In this document: positions 13,168 to 25,294 of the stretch, piece after piece
Position numbering within the stretch: the stretch's first letter is position 1
Layout: the number at the start of each line of letters is the position of its first letter
Origin: Amphiduros pacificus
Taxonomy: Eukaryota > Annelida > Polychaeta > Phyllodocida > Hesionidae
Length of the DNA: 64,000 bases
NCBI GenBank assembly: GCA_949316495.1
Contig: OX439011.1
Coordinates: 22,225,995-22,289,994, forward strand
Reading direction: 5' to 3'
Notes under the pieces: model-generated
What the model was told of the DNA's origin: nothing
What the model saw: the letters and a program-made list of their open reading frames with translations, nothing else
The model's database searches: none
Made by a program: the position numbers and the translations under genes

Positions 13168-16100
13168 ATGCATTCGATTCGTACTCTCGTGATCTTAATT
13201 TCGAAGCAGGTTTGCAAACTGCTGAAAGAAGGAAATGTGCACAGTTCGGAGTGCAAATCAAATGCGGCTTCATTAAAGATGGTGGCCGGCATGTGGCAAG
13301 GTATGTTTCGAGTCAATGTTTTATGCATTTACGTCTCCATCGGATTTGGCAATTCTGCCTGTCTGATGTGAAATTTACGGCATAAAGAACCGCATCAGTT
13401 TTCAGCGTGTGTGTATTGTTCACTTGTAGCTCTCTGCTAGTGCTAGTCAACGGCAACTTCAAAATGAAATGAAAGTGTACATTACATTTTCAATAAGAAA
13501 ACTGTATACAAATTCTCTTTTTTTTAAATACTTTCTTGTTAAACGAATAATTTGATATATACACAATTATTTTATTTATCAAATGGTTGAGCAGGTCTTA
13601 TTTTTTTCCAGATAGTTTGATTCAGAGAATTGGCAATTTCTAAAGAATATTGGGATCCTAGCTCTTTTAACTTTTAACTGTTTTATTGAATTAATACTTT
13701 GTAAATTAGACATATTTGAAAAGCATTATAATTTTGTGTTCATGCTGTGTTTTAGGGATGGCTTCTGACGATGGTAACTGCTCAGTAAATCCGCAGTCTC
13801 GCTTGCAGTGCACAGATATTGGAGTGACAGAGGACACGTGTACCCAATATGGCTGCTGTTATCACAAAGATTATGGAATGTGCTACTTTCCAGGTAAAGA
13901 CACTCTTTATAATGTTGCTTATGTTTATAAAATATACACTACCATTAATATACAGAAACGGTGATGCCCTACTCGCAATCTCTGCGGGATGCCAATTGGT
14001 TTTGCCAAGTATGCTTATAGATGTAGATATACTCTACCAACTTTTGGCCATCTTGGCTTCACAATGTGAACGCATTTGCCGCTCTCCCCATTTAACTTTA
14101 CCCAGCTTTACTAGGCCTCATCAATATAGGTATTATATACTGAGCCCGATGCAAAGGAGAGTAATTTAACTTCTAAACGGGAGACACTTTTAAATGGATT
14201 GCTCCTTCCTCCGGTTTTTCACATCTAAAGCAAAGTTATGTATATTCGTTTATTGCAAAAAAAAAATTAAAAAAATAACACACATCTTGTAAACACATTT
14301 CAATAAAATACTATTCCATAATATTTCCTCAATACTAGGCTATGCTCTGGACTTGTTTTACATGAATTTTAAGTGGGACATAAAACGAAGCATCAATTAT
14401 TTGTTTCATATATTTAAAAATGATTTATCAACATTAACAATAATTGATTTGTCATCACCGCAATAATTTATGTCACTCATGCTTCTGCAAATCATATATT
14501 GAAATATGTGGTAAGCCTCAGGAGAAATATACAATGAAAGATTAATATACTAGTGTCAGAAATCGCTCAATCACAAGATCTATTGTAACTGCATTCACTT
14601 ATTACATTCACCTATTACATATATAGATCATGGTGCAAGGGAAATCATATATTGAATAATAAAATTTGATAAATAGTACAGTTCTGAGTATCCAAGGGAG
14701 GTTCTTATAACAATTCAACCACGGCCTAGTAAATAATGTCTTAGAAAATGTCTCCCTAACCTTGACAAATGTCTCCCTAACCTTGACAAATGTCTCCCTA
14801 ACCTTACCAAATGTCTCCCTAACCTTAACAAATGTCTCCCTAACCTTACCAAATGTCTCCCTAACCTTACCAAATGTCTCCCTAACCTTAACAAATGTCT
14901 CCCTAACCTTAACAAATGTCTCCCTTACCTTAACAAATGTCTCCCTAACCTTAACAAATGTCTCCCTAACCTTAACAAATGTCTCCCTAACCTTAACAAA
15001 TGTCTCCCACACCTTACCAAATGTCTCCCTAACCTTACCAAATGTCTCCCTAACCTTAACAAATGTCTCCCTAACCTTAACAAATGTCGTCTTCACCCCT
15101 TGAATATCTTTATATTATTGATCTTGTTCAATAATATTCAATAAGAATTGTATGAATCGGTTGAATAATAAACTATTTCTGTGATTATAAATTGTTTTGT
15201 TTCAGATAAATTTTCTCTGACACATTTGTAAGCGTTTGTCAGGAAATATCATAAAATTGTAAAATATGTTTTTACCTTTCAGTACTTTGTGAGAAGGTGA
15301 TAACCATAGCCGGGGGCGGGTCTGCCTTCATGGTTCTGCCGGGGGAGGATAGGCCCGGCCGGGGGTCCATGTCCATGCTGGACGGCGGACACTGGTGCGG
15401 CAGGGACAGCGTACCCAAAGCAGACACCTTCCAGCTTGAGGTAAGGCAGTGAGTCATATTGATATTGAGGGAATCCCTCCCAGAGGTAAGGCAATGAGTC
15501 ATATTGAAAGTGAGAGAATCCCTCTTAAAGGTAAGGCAATGAGTCATACTGAGATTAAGGGAATCCCTCCCAGAGGTAAGGCAATGAGTCATATTGAAAG
15601 TGAGAGAATCCCTCTTAAAGGTAAGGCAATGTGTCATATTGATATTGAGGGAATCCCTCCCAGAGGTAAGGCAATGAGTCATATTGATATTGAGGGAATT
15701 CCTCCCAGAGGTAAGGCAATGTGTCATATTGAGAGTGAGGGAATCCCTCAAAGAGGTAAGGAAATGAGACATACTGAAAGTGAGGGAATCCCTCCCAGAG
15801 GTAAGGCTATGAGTCATACTGAGATTAAGGGAATCCCTCCCAGAGGTAAGGCTATGAGTCATACTGAGATTAAGCGAATCCCTCCCAGATGTAAGGCAAT
15901 GAGTTATATTGAGAGTGAAGGAATCCCTCCCAGAGGTAAGGCTATGAGTCATACTGAGATTAAGGGAATCCCTCCCAGATGTAAGGCAATGAGTCATACT
16001 GAGATTAAGGGAATCCCTCCCAGATGTAAGGCAATGAGTCATACTGAGATTAAGGGAATCCCTCCCAGATGTAAGGCAATGAGTCATACTGAGATTAAGG

Positions 16101-17058
16101 GAATCCCTCCCAGATGTAAGGCAATGAGTTATATTGAGATTAAGGGAATCCCTCCCAGATGTAAGGCAATGAGTTATATTGAGATTAAGGGAATCCCTCC
16201 CAGAGGTAAGGCTATGAGTCATACTGAGATTAAGGGAATCCCTCCCAGAGGTAAGGCTATGAGTCATACTGAGATTAAGGGAATCCCTCCCAGAGGTAAG
16301 GCAATGATTCATATTGGGAGTGAGGGAATCCCTCCCAGATGTAAGGCAATGATTCATATTGAGAGTGACGGAATCCCTCCCAGACTAAGGGAATCCCTCA
16401 GTATCCCAGAGTTAAGGCAATGAGTCATATTGAGAGTGAGGGAAGCCCTCCCAGAAGTAAGGCAATGAGTCATATTGAGAGTGAGGGAAGCCCTCCCAGA
16501 AGTAAGGCAATGAGTCATATTGAGAGTGAGGGATTCCCTCCCAGAGGTAAGGCAATGAATCATATTGAGAGTGAGGGAATCCCTCCCAGAGGTAAGACAA
16601 TGAGTCATACTGAAAGTGAGGGAATCCCTCTCAGAGGTAAGGCAATGAGTCATACTGAAAGTGAGGGAATCCTTCCCAGAGGTAAGGTAATGAGTCATAC
16701 TGAGATTAAGGGAATCCCTCCCAGAGGTTAGTCTATGAGTCATTCTGACAGTGGGGAATCCCTCCCAGAGGTAAGGCAATGATTCATATAGCCAAGGAGG
16801 GTGAGGCGTTGGATACTACAGAGAGGGCGGGAGTCTCTGGGGGAAACCAGGTAACATTAAGAGTGAGGGGATCCTCCAAGCGGGAGTAATATTAGGGCAA
16901 GTGAGGAAATCCTTCCTGGAGGAAAGTGAGGGATTTTCCAAGAGAAAAGGCAAATATATTTTTTATGCTGATTTTGAAGTGTTCTTTTATCCCTAAACAA
17001 TTTTAAAATGCATTTAATATATTTTGTAATAAACACAAACCTTTTGAAGGTTGATATT

Positions 17059-17148
<90 letters not shown>

Positions 17149-20100
17149 GTTTTCTGTGTACTATATTTCAGTTAGATCTCGGGAGGCGCCGTCTTGTTCA
17201 TATCATCATGGGTCACGTGGTCACTGCTCCCTTTGTCTTCCCTTTTAACATATCATACACTTTCAAAAGACATAAATGGAAACTTTTTGAGGTATGTTTA
17301 TTTCTAAGCATTTTGCTTAGAAATTTTGCTTGCGTTTTAGTTTGTTATATAAAATTTGGTAATATTTAGAAGATGATGCTTTTTTGTGTCAAAAGATACG
17401 TATTTTTTATAGCTCTTGAAGCGTCCACATAAAATTCATATCAAGTTTGCATAATGTTTCCTTCCTCAGCTTTTTCCGAGCACTAATGGACTATTTAATG
17501 TCTGATATTGGATTGGAATACAAAATCAGCACCTGGTTTACACAAACCAAAATCAAATTGGTAGTGTCAATCCGTTTTCATTTGGTTTGAATTCATGTTT
17601 TGTGTTCCACACGATGTGACTGACAAACTGTTTGCTTATTTGACATTGGTAAAAGGCAAACTTCGTTTTGTCAACGGAATGAATTGATTCTTGTGGTGTG
17701 CTATTTTGGAATGATACCATGAACATTGCAAGAAGTGGTGTGCTATCGTGAGTGTATATAATACATTGACATTGAGAACAGAATAAAAATGGTTAAATAA
17801 TCTTTAAGAGAAGAATATATGAAATACCTCACACTTTGTCCACACTTTGTTCCGCTATGACAAATAACTGTTGAAACTACTCTTAGCATGAAACAATTCA
17901 TTTTCAAAAAATAAATAAATTTTAAAATAGGTTTAAAGTATCTATTTGAAAAAGTACACAGGATATCCCTGCCCAAATGTTAATCACAATTATCTGTATT
18001 CATTAATTGTACTAAACATTGTACTTAAAAATGTACTTAAAAATGTACTTAAAAATGTACTTAAAAATGTACTTAAAATGTACTTAAAATGTACTTAAAA
18101 TGTACTTAAAAATGGACTTTAAAATGGAATTTAAAATGGACTTAGAAATCAAGTGAAATCTTCCTTTAAATGCAAACCATGTGTCAAACCATGTGACTGC
18201 ATTTCATGAAATATATGCCTTGTACAAATGTGAGATTTGTATACATAAGTCGTGTGTAAACAATGAATTGGGGAAATTAATGGTTATGCACATATCCTTC
18301 CGCCATGAGTGATGCTATTTCAGGAGAGCATGAACAGTAGCACCCAGAGGGACAGTTCACACCTCACTTTTGTCGCCCACCGGATAAACATCCGCCCCAG
18401 GACCGGGGAAAGCACTTCCTGTACAACTATTGACGTCATTTCCTGTCCAGGTAATTACATGTACGGCCACTTGGAAATGCAATAATCTTTTGCAACTTGA
18501 TATATAGTTTAAAAATACCGATTCTCATTGTTCTGTGTTGTTTTTCTTTTTTGTTCGTTGCCATAATTCTTAACCATTTGAAAACTACAAATCAGCACGT
18601 AGTGTTTGAAATCTAGCTTTAAGTATCACTTATCGCAATAAACAACCTAATTCTTTTCTTTCTTTTCTTTTTTTTTTCTTTCTTATGTTTAATATGTATT
18701 TTAACTGGTTAATTATCTCATAAAACATGCTCTAGATGAATTGCGCTCATGGTGTGATGCCTATATTCAAATGACATCATTTCTGTTGGGCGTGCATTAG
18801 AAATGGTTCCATTATTGATAGGTGCCGTGATTGGTGGCGATTACACCTGAATAACTGAGAGGAATCTATTGGAGCATTGCGCCATTACTTGTCAGCACAT
18901 GATGGCCAAACCATTCATTAAACCCGTATCAAAATATAAGACAATCGCTTCAACAGAACAGCATTTTTTGAGCAATGTAAGCTACGTTAGACCCAAAGAG
19001 AGAGAAAATTGCAAATAGGGTTAAAACGCTCTGATCTTTTCACAGAATATTTGTTGAATAACTGTTTATTTAAGATCAAATTGGAAGGGATTTATCTTTT
19101 TGACAAATATCAGGAAAAGTGCCACCCGAAGTTGCTGGTATATACTGCATATTCTCTTAAATTAAACTTTATTATTTCAAATATTTTATCTAATTTATTA
19201 ATGGAAATAATTGGAAATTATAGCATAAGGTTGGAAGGTTTTTAGCTTTTATCAAACATCAGTGCTTTCCTAGGTTGCTGGCTATACAATGTACTGCGCA
19301 TGCTTTGGCATAGCTGCACTCAAGAACATATGTATATATATATATTGTTATTTTTTGACAGAGATAAATACAGCAGATTATGTGCTTAGATTAGACAAAA
19401 TATTTGTTTTGTTGCAGTGTATGTATGTCACCATGGTTACCAATAGCGAATAACTCCATATTGACGCGTCAGTGCATCAAGTCATGAGTCAAATCTCTAA
19501 AACATTATCAGTGTTATTCTAAGTTTCAATTTGACATAAAATGTGACGGATAGGTCACAAATGCAAACAAACAAATAGCATTAATGCATGTTGAGGGCAG
19601 CATTGAAGAAATTACTTGATGATATTTGTGGAAACTGTTTTAGATTATGTTTATAAGTATAAATTAGGCAGCTGTAATATTGGGATAGTCAGATACACTG
19701 GTCACAGCGCTCTGTCAATATGAGAAATACATTTGTTGGAGATAATTTGAATCCAGTAAATAAATATACATAGTTATAAAATATAAATTTGGATTTTAAT
19801 ATTACTTACGTTTTAATATCACTATCAAACTATAATATCGATATTTGCTAAGAGATCAATTATACTTGCAAATTCAAATAATCCTCTGTTCTGTGGGTCG
19901 ATGTTAATAACAGTGTGATATGTTTATATTGTTTGTAGCGCCACCTGTTGAGGAAACGCCCAACGTGACAAATATTGTGCCAACAGAATCCCCGGAGATA
20001 AAATCTGCAATGAAGGTGCAGGCAGACGAGAGGCCGAGTGCGATATTCGTGGGTATGTGTCAGATATTTGGGACAAAGAGTTAATATTTATATTGCACTG

Positions 20101-21102
20101 ATTCCATATGTATGCTCATAGCGAATATATGTGGCCAGGGTTCCACCTCGGAATCCGGGGATCTCAAGGTGTGAATGAATGAATGAATGAATGAATGAAT
20201 GAATGAATGAATGAATGAACCCATAAATGCGGAATATTACCCATAATTATGGAATATTACATATTAAATTACCACTAATCCTGCTAAAAGGGTGGGAAGG
20301 TGGGTGAGAGCGGTGGTCAGCAACAGAATGATTTTGAATTGGCCAGCCCGCCAATGCTTGAGTCCACCACGTGACCACGCGCCGTTGCTAGGCTACTGAG
20401 CACCCCTACTGGGTGTGACCCCTGACTAATGCGACACCTAACGGCTCCCAACTTTAACCCTCCTTATTCATAAGCTAACATTAAATTTGGTCATTGATTA
20501 TTGTTATACACACATACACACACACACACACACTTGAAAATATTACTTGACTTCACGAAAGGCGTATATGTTGAGGATCATAATTTAGTTTGATCATAAA
20601 AATAGATGATAATTCATAGCAACCATTTGTTCTTCTTTCAGGTTCATTGGGAATCATAATGATGGTATCAGTTCTTGCTGTCATCATTATCCTCGATATA
20701 CCTTCCTTGACGAATGACTTCGCTATTTGCTACAAAAACATCAGAAGTTTTTGTAGATATTACAACATAAATTGCAGAATTCTTACCAGCGCCAGGCCTT
20801 GTGTTTCTTGCCAACTTTGCTCAACGTGTAAACACCGACCATGCTGCCATAGAAACTCTTGCACATTTAACAATGGGAACACTGGTTGTCATAGCAACAG
20901 GAGGAGCCTGTGTCTTGGGGCCCAGTGCTGTCATTGTTGTCTCCCCAAAGGAAAACCAGCAAAAAATATCAAAAGATTGAATGGCAGAGAGGAATTTGGA
21001 AATCACTTTCATAAAGAGAACGAAGAAAATGGTTCAGTGAGCGGAAGTGACTCTTCATCGACGGAGGAAAAAAGTTGTCTTGTCTTAGAGAGTAACGTAT
21101 GA
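13168..21102 (+). CDS. Trefoil plus F5/8C (discoidin)-like type I membrane protein
   Basis: Proposed exons: 13168-13300 (uncertain), 13756-13893, 15283-15440, 17172-17291, 18324-18450, 19939-20052 and 20642-21102. All internal borders are AG/GT and the phases agree (1-1, 1-0, 0-0, 0-1, 1-1, 1), giving 416 residues. Exon 2 is a complete P-type (trefoil) module with six cysteines, including QYGCCYH. Exons 3-5 look like a coagulation factor 5/8 C-terminal domain: GHWCG, FQLELDLG, the HIIMGHV strand, [14 protein letters not shown], and a closing RINIRPR...C. Exon 6 is a Thr/Pro-rich stalk with an NVT glycosylation site. The last exon starts with a transmembrane stretch ([17 protein letters not shown]), then a Cys-rich and Ser/Glu-rich tail. 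An AATAAA lies at 21292. The role is unknown; extracellular carbohydrate or ligand binding is inferred from the families. No convincing signal peptide is seen, so the true 5' exon may differ or lie upstream. Confidence 0.62.
14745..15088. repeat. 21-bp minisatellite, about 16 units, in an intron
   Basis: TGTCTCCCTAACCTTAACAAA is repeated with AAC/ACC variants inside the intron between the trefoil exon and the first discoidin-like exon. Each unit is pyrimidine-rich but has no terminal AG, so it does not resemble repeated acceptors. Confidence 0.95.
15441..16790. repeat. 45-bp minisatellite built on a splice donor, about 30 units
   Basis: The array begins at the exon border TTGAG/GTAAGGCAGTGAGTC at 15440/15441. 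Each unit repeats GTAAGGCAATGAGTCAT, then a TTGAGAGTGAG-like stretch, then GGAATCCCTCCCAGAG, so nearly every unit recreates GTAAGG in the same position. The units show subfamilies (ATTGAGAGTGAG, ACTGAGATTAAG, ATTGATATTGAG). It ends near 16790, some 380 bp before the next exon. Confidence 0.95.
17056..17150. repeat. (TA)n microsatellite in intron
   Basis: A nearly pure TA run lies just upstream of the acceptor at 17170-17171. Confidence 0.95.
18014..18145. repeat. Short tandem repeat, AAATGTACTTAAA units
   Basis: About nine copies of a 13-15 bp unit (AAAATGTACTTAA) decay into TGGACTTTAAAA and TGGAATTTAAAA variants. It lies in the intron of the trefoil/discoidin gene. Confidence 0.85.
20173..20219. 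repeat. (GAAT)n microsatellite in intron
   Basis: About eleven GAAT units. A short (CA)n run also occurs in the same intron at about 20510-20533. Confidence 0.9.
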
Positions 21103-21574
21103 ATGAGAGATAGAAACAATAACAATGAATGAAAGATAATAACAATGAATGAGAGTAACAATGAATGAGAGATGTTCTTAAAGATTTGCTCAACTCGCTC
21201 TGATGCAGCTAAGTTATATAATATATATGTAACCGCACAAAATATTCTGCACAAAAAACATATATCTTTGAAGGTTATATTTGCAAAAAAAAATAAATTC
21301 ACATGTATTCACAAGACGTATGACAATATTTGGTTTAATTAAATCATTTGAGTAGTGTAATTTATCTGCGGGATGTAATGTTGTCAGGTTAACATGTACT
21401 CATAGGGTTGGAGGTCTTTATTCTTAAATCACTTACCTTTCAGAATTCTCTGTTAGATTGAATTCTGAAATTATGGGTCAATGTGTATTTTGTCAATGAA
21501 TGAGGAGTCACACAAACTGAATATGAAGCTTTGGTGCTTGTTTTATTGCATTGATAGGGTAGGTTCTTAAAAGG

Positions 21575-21690
21575 TCAACCCCTTGTCATTGCAAACATGT
21601 GACTGCGTGGGTTGTGCAAGGACCTGCCAAAATGGCAATTCAGTGAGGCAGTGTTATATCTGCTACAGGTAGGTCTCGTCATGACATGAG
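21575..21690 (+). mobile_element. SINE family 1 fragment
   Basis: Plus-direction match to the family 1 body: GTGACTGCGTGGGTTGTG, CAATTCAGTGAGGCAGTGTT and ATCTGCTACAGGTAGGTCTC. Head and tail are absent. Confidence 0.65.
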
Positions 21691-22069
21691 TCCCTTGTAT
21701 GGACCTCAGGACATAAGGTTTATGTGGAACAACATGGCTAGGTCACTGATGGTTCACTTGCATATTCCCATTCTATATGGTGTGATAATCAAACTAAATA
21801 GTTTTCACTTTACTACATTTGCCAAATATTGCCCTGAGATGAGGATGTTTATGCTCAAATCATCTATGTACCGTGTCCTGAATCGGACTTATTCAATGTA
21901 CATTGCATCCAAGTTAAAATGTATAAGGTAACTACCATATTTTGAATATCTAAATCACAATATACATTGAGTGATTTAGAAATAATATTTTGATACAGTA
22001 TCCTGCGAATGTGAAGTACATGTATAGGTGTAATACAGGTGTAAGATTCAGGTGATGCCCTTGCCTGGA

Positions 22070-22240
22070 GAGTTAGGATAACCCGTTGCCCATGTAGATT
22101 TGTGACCAGGCAGGTTGTCATGTCAATTTAAAGAACCGCGAAGTGACAATTCATTGAGGCAGCATTAGATCTGCTACAAGTAAGTCTCACCATGAAATGA
22201 CTGAAACAATGTTGAAGGTGAAGTAAAACCCTAAACAAAC
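22070..22240 (+). mobile_element. SINE family 1 fragment with tail
   Basis: Contains CAGGCAGGTTGTCATGTC, TTCATTGAGGCAGCATTAGA, TCTGCTACAAGTAAGTCTC and the tail AAACCCTAAACAAACAATTA in the plus direction. The tRNA head is missing. Confidence 0.7.
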
Positions 22241-22820
22241 AATTAATCAAACAAGCAAATTAATATACATGTGAATAATTGATACCCATACACTGAACAT
22301 TAAAAAAGTAATGAAAATATTGGGTTCAGAAGCTCTTATCTGCTAGTGCAATTATGTCATTGTATAATGGACGCTGTGATTGCTTTTTAACACATAAAGT
22401 AAGCACAAATTGTTCTGATTCAAGTTAAAAACTACAATCACTGTTTAATCAACAATATCGCCATAAGTGATATATATGTGTCATAACATTTATATGTGTC
22501 AAGTTAAACCAATAAATATCTGGATATACATAGCTAAAAGTGGAATATGCAATCAAACCCTTATTTTAGATTAATGTCCTGTTTTGTGATGGTAAAATGC
22601 ATCGTTTAAGAATTGTTGTAGTCATTCGGTTTACATGTACAGTGTAAACAACAGGAAATTGTTGATAATAAATATATATCTCAAATATTGAAGCATATCT
22701 TTTGACTTACTGAGGGAGTTTTCCACACATTAATCAAAGAAATACTTAATATCATAGATATTGATCACATATATTATGATTACTATTTAACTCCTTAATA
22801 CAAATACAGTTTGAAGTTTC

Positions 22821-23111
22821 ATGATTTATGGTGACTTGACCCGACAGGTCTTCACCATGGTGACCATGTCAACTTCTCGCGCGATCCAGTCTGGGGCAGT
22901 CAGAGACTCTATCGCGGATCCTGATCAATATATCAAAATTTGGCAAAGGTTCAATGGCAACTTGAATATTACGGTCCACATACTCACGGGGAGAAAGGAA
23001 AACACAAGACCCACAGTGGGGATATTCATGGACAGAACAGTCATGTACAGCCAAGCTGAACGAAACAGTAAACATAGAAACTATATGCAGAGTTCACAGT
23101 ACACAGTCTGA
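22821..23111 (+). CDS. Unrecognised 96-codon open frame
   Basis: An ATG-started frame of 96 codons with richer G+C than its surroundings and mixed hydrophilic composition (for example YIKIWQRFNGNLNITVHI, with one NIT site). I recognise no domain, signal peptide or membrane segment. No TA or minisatellite composition explains it. There is a donor-like CAG/GTCTTC near 22847 but no clear partner exon. It may be a decayed exon, a short gene or chance. Confidence 0.2.
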   Translation: MIYGDLTRQVFTMVTMSTSRAIQSGAVRDSIADPDQYIKIWQRFNGNLNITVHILTGRKENTRPTVGIFMDRTVMYSQAERNSKHRNYMQSSQYTV

Positions 23112-23842
23112 TCCCATTCCCTCTGGACCACCAAGATACTTACTTTATATACTTCCTCAGGTTTGTATTTAACTTATCTTTGAGTATAAAAAGGTTTACT
23201 TGACCAGGAGTGTATTTAATGTGGGTGTGATATGATTACAACATATTGAACGTAAACAATCCTTTTTTTGGTTTCTTTACGTCGAAGATTAAAGGTATGC
23301 CAAAGCTGGATAATTAACAAAAATAAGCAAATAATTTTAAATAGATATCAGAGTGTTAACTTGTAATAAGTTACTGATGATGAATGATGAATGTGGATAG
23401 GAAAAACGTTTCGCGATTGGTGTCAAAGGCATATGGAGCAAAACTGATTAAATATTAGATAATCTACTGTATCGTCATGATGATCCAAGAGAGAGATTAT
23501 TATCTTCACCATGAAGACATAATGGGTTTCTGGTTTATGGTTGTGGTGGAATGAGAGAGATTATTGTGGCTGTCCTGTTGATGGATCTGGTGTTATTTTG
23601 AATGGAAACTCAGTTAAGGACATTTAAAGATTAGTATCGCTATACCTGGATCCGTTCACACGCTAATTACCAGATTTAAGGGATGCATTTATGAATTATT
23701 CTGTCTTGTGCTTAAGGCAAGACTGGAATTTAAGCCCTAATCTGTGGTTAGTTCATGGGTGTTCTAAACTGTTTTATGAGATGCAATTAGGTCTGGCATT
23801 GATAGGTAATCGATGAAGTGACTTTTATGAGGAAAAGGTTAT

Positions 23843-23852
23843 GAACATACAT

Positions 23853-23915
<63 letters not shown>

Positions 23916-23936
23916 CATATATATATATATATATGC
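23843..23936. repeat. (CA)n-(TA)n compound microsatellite
   Basis: About 45 bp of CA repeats run into TA repeats with a few interruptions. Confidence 0.95.
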
Positions 23937-25294
23937 GGTAATCCTCCAACACAACAGTATTGCAATAATATCAGATCACAAAGTAATTGGCTCTCTATAT
24001 TAAGTGTAGTTTGGTTTCCAATAAAGTATAACGTACACAATCCAATCTTATTAGAATTCCCACAAAGGAAATATATTTACTGTGTTGAATTTGTGTTGAC
24101 CTAGATTAATGTTACATACATTTTGCAATGAATTAATCAATCAAAACATTAAAAAATCTAACTTTAAAATGTAGTACAAATGTATTTAAGATCGCTTCTC
24201 TGTTTATTTTCACATGGCAAGCATTAATCACTTTCTTTTCCATGTTCCTTTATGTTCATGAATAATTGAAACTACGAACACATTTCTATGTGCCTAGACC
24301 GGGTCGATTTAAAGAGGTTTATTACCTGTCAAAAAGAACCATAAACAGTCATAAACCCTCAGAATATAAATAGGTGAAATCTAAACCTCTCTATACTGCA
24401 ATATCGATAGCTGCAGGTTTCTAAGATGCAGTTGTGAGTGACAAAAAAGAGAGCATAATATACCAACAAAAATACAGAGGTAGGCCTAGTAATACCGGAG
24501 TCACGCCATGTATAAGTGGATCCGTGTTTCTTGAAGGGATTAGAACCCACAGTAGCAAGGTGATCCTAAGTAAATATTCAGCTTCTTAAATTAGGAAGTT
24601 AAGCCACTCAACATTGAAATACCTTCGACACCTTTTATCGAGGTACTTGCCAATGTGCAATAAGACTTATGTCCCAGACACCTGCTATTTCTCGCCATTT
24701 CTCACTACTTCTCGCGCATAATGAGCATTCAGGAACCTGGAAAATTAGTCTAATCTCAATCAATCAAAATGAAACATATCATTTGTTTATCTCTGATTTG
24801 TTTTCTCAGGTGGTAGCATGTTACCTTAAAACATCGTCCAGCATAACAGACATTACACTGCATTATTTAATAACATTACATATCGTTACATGTAATTTGT
24901 CATTCATTCAGCTTCACATGTTTTACCGTTATATGCTATAAATGCAATGTCATTACCGTTATATGCTATAAATGCAATGTCATTACCGTTATATGCTATA
25001 AATGCAATGTCATTACCGTTATATGCTATAAATGTCATTGTTTATTTGAAAATTACACTTGTCATTCATCCCAATAGTTTTAATATAAGCCTGAATGGCA
25101 CTGATTGACCTTAATTTATCGATGTGCACATTATCCAATCAATCATTTATTAATATCTCTCACATATTTCATTTTATAGTAGGAAAGGGGTTTAAGTTAC
25201 TCATGAAGTGAAACAATTGATACATATGTTATATTATGTGTGGTGTTAGTAAATCTTTTCAGATCTTTTAAATCTATATTCTATTTAATAACAG
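23937..25294. other. Spacer with a 30-bp tandem repeat
   Basis: No gene is seen. At 24922-25040, CATTACCGTTATATGCTATA plus AATGCAATGT is repeated almost perfectly about 3.7 times. The last 100 bp before 25294 lead into the LRRD1-like exon acceptor. Confidence 0.6.

Noticed and set aside
13716-13760. Signal peptide directly in front of the trefoil exon
   Set aside because: The hydrophobic stretch begins at TTG, not ATG, and ends in TGTTTTAG, a good acceptor, so it is intron sequence.
14608-15103. Open frames over the 21-bp repeat
   Set aside because: Intronic minisatellite with unit length divisible by three.
15272-16779. A 361-codon minus-strand frame and a 324-codon plus-strand frame in the 45-bp array
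   Set aside because: Explained by the period; the plus strand is the intron of the trefoil/discoidin gene and the minus frame shows no domain.
15283-18450. Zona pellucida domain after the trefoil domain
   Set aside because: ZP proteins often carry a trefoil, but the WC, LELDLG and RINIRPR motifs fit a discoidin fold better and the ZP cysteine pattern is absent.
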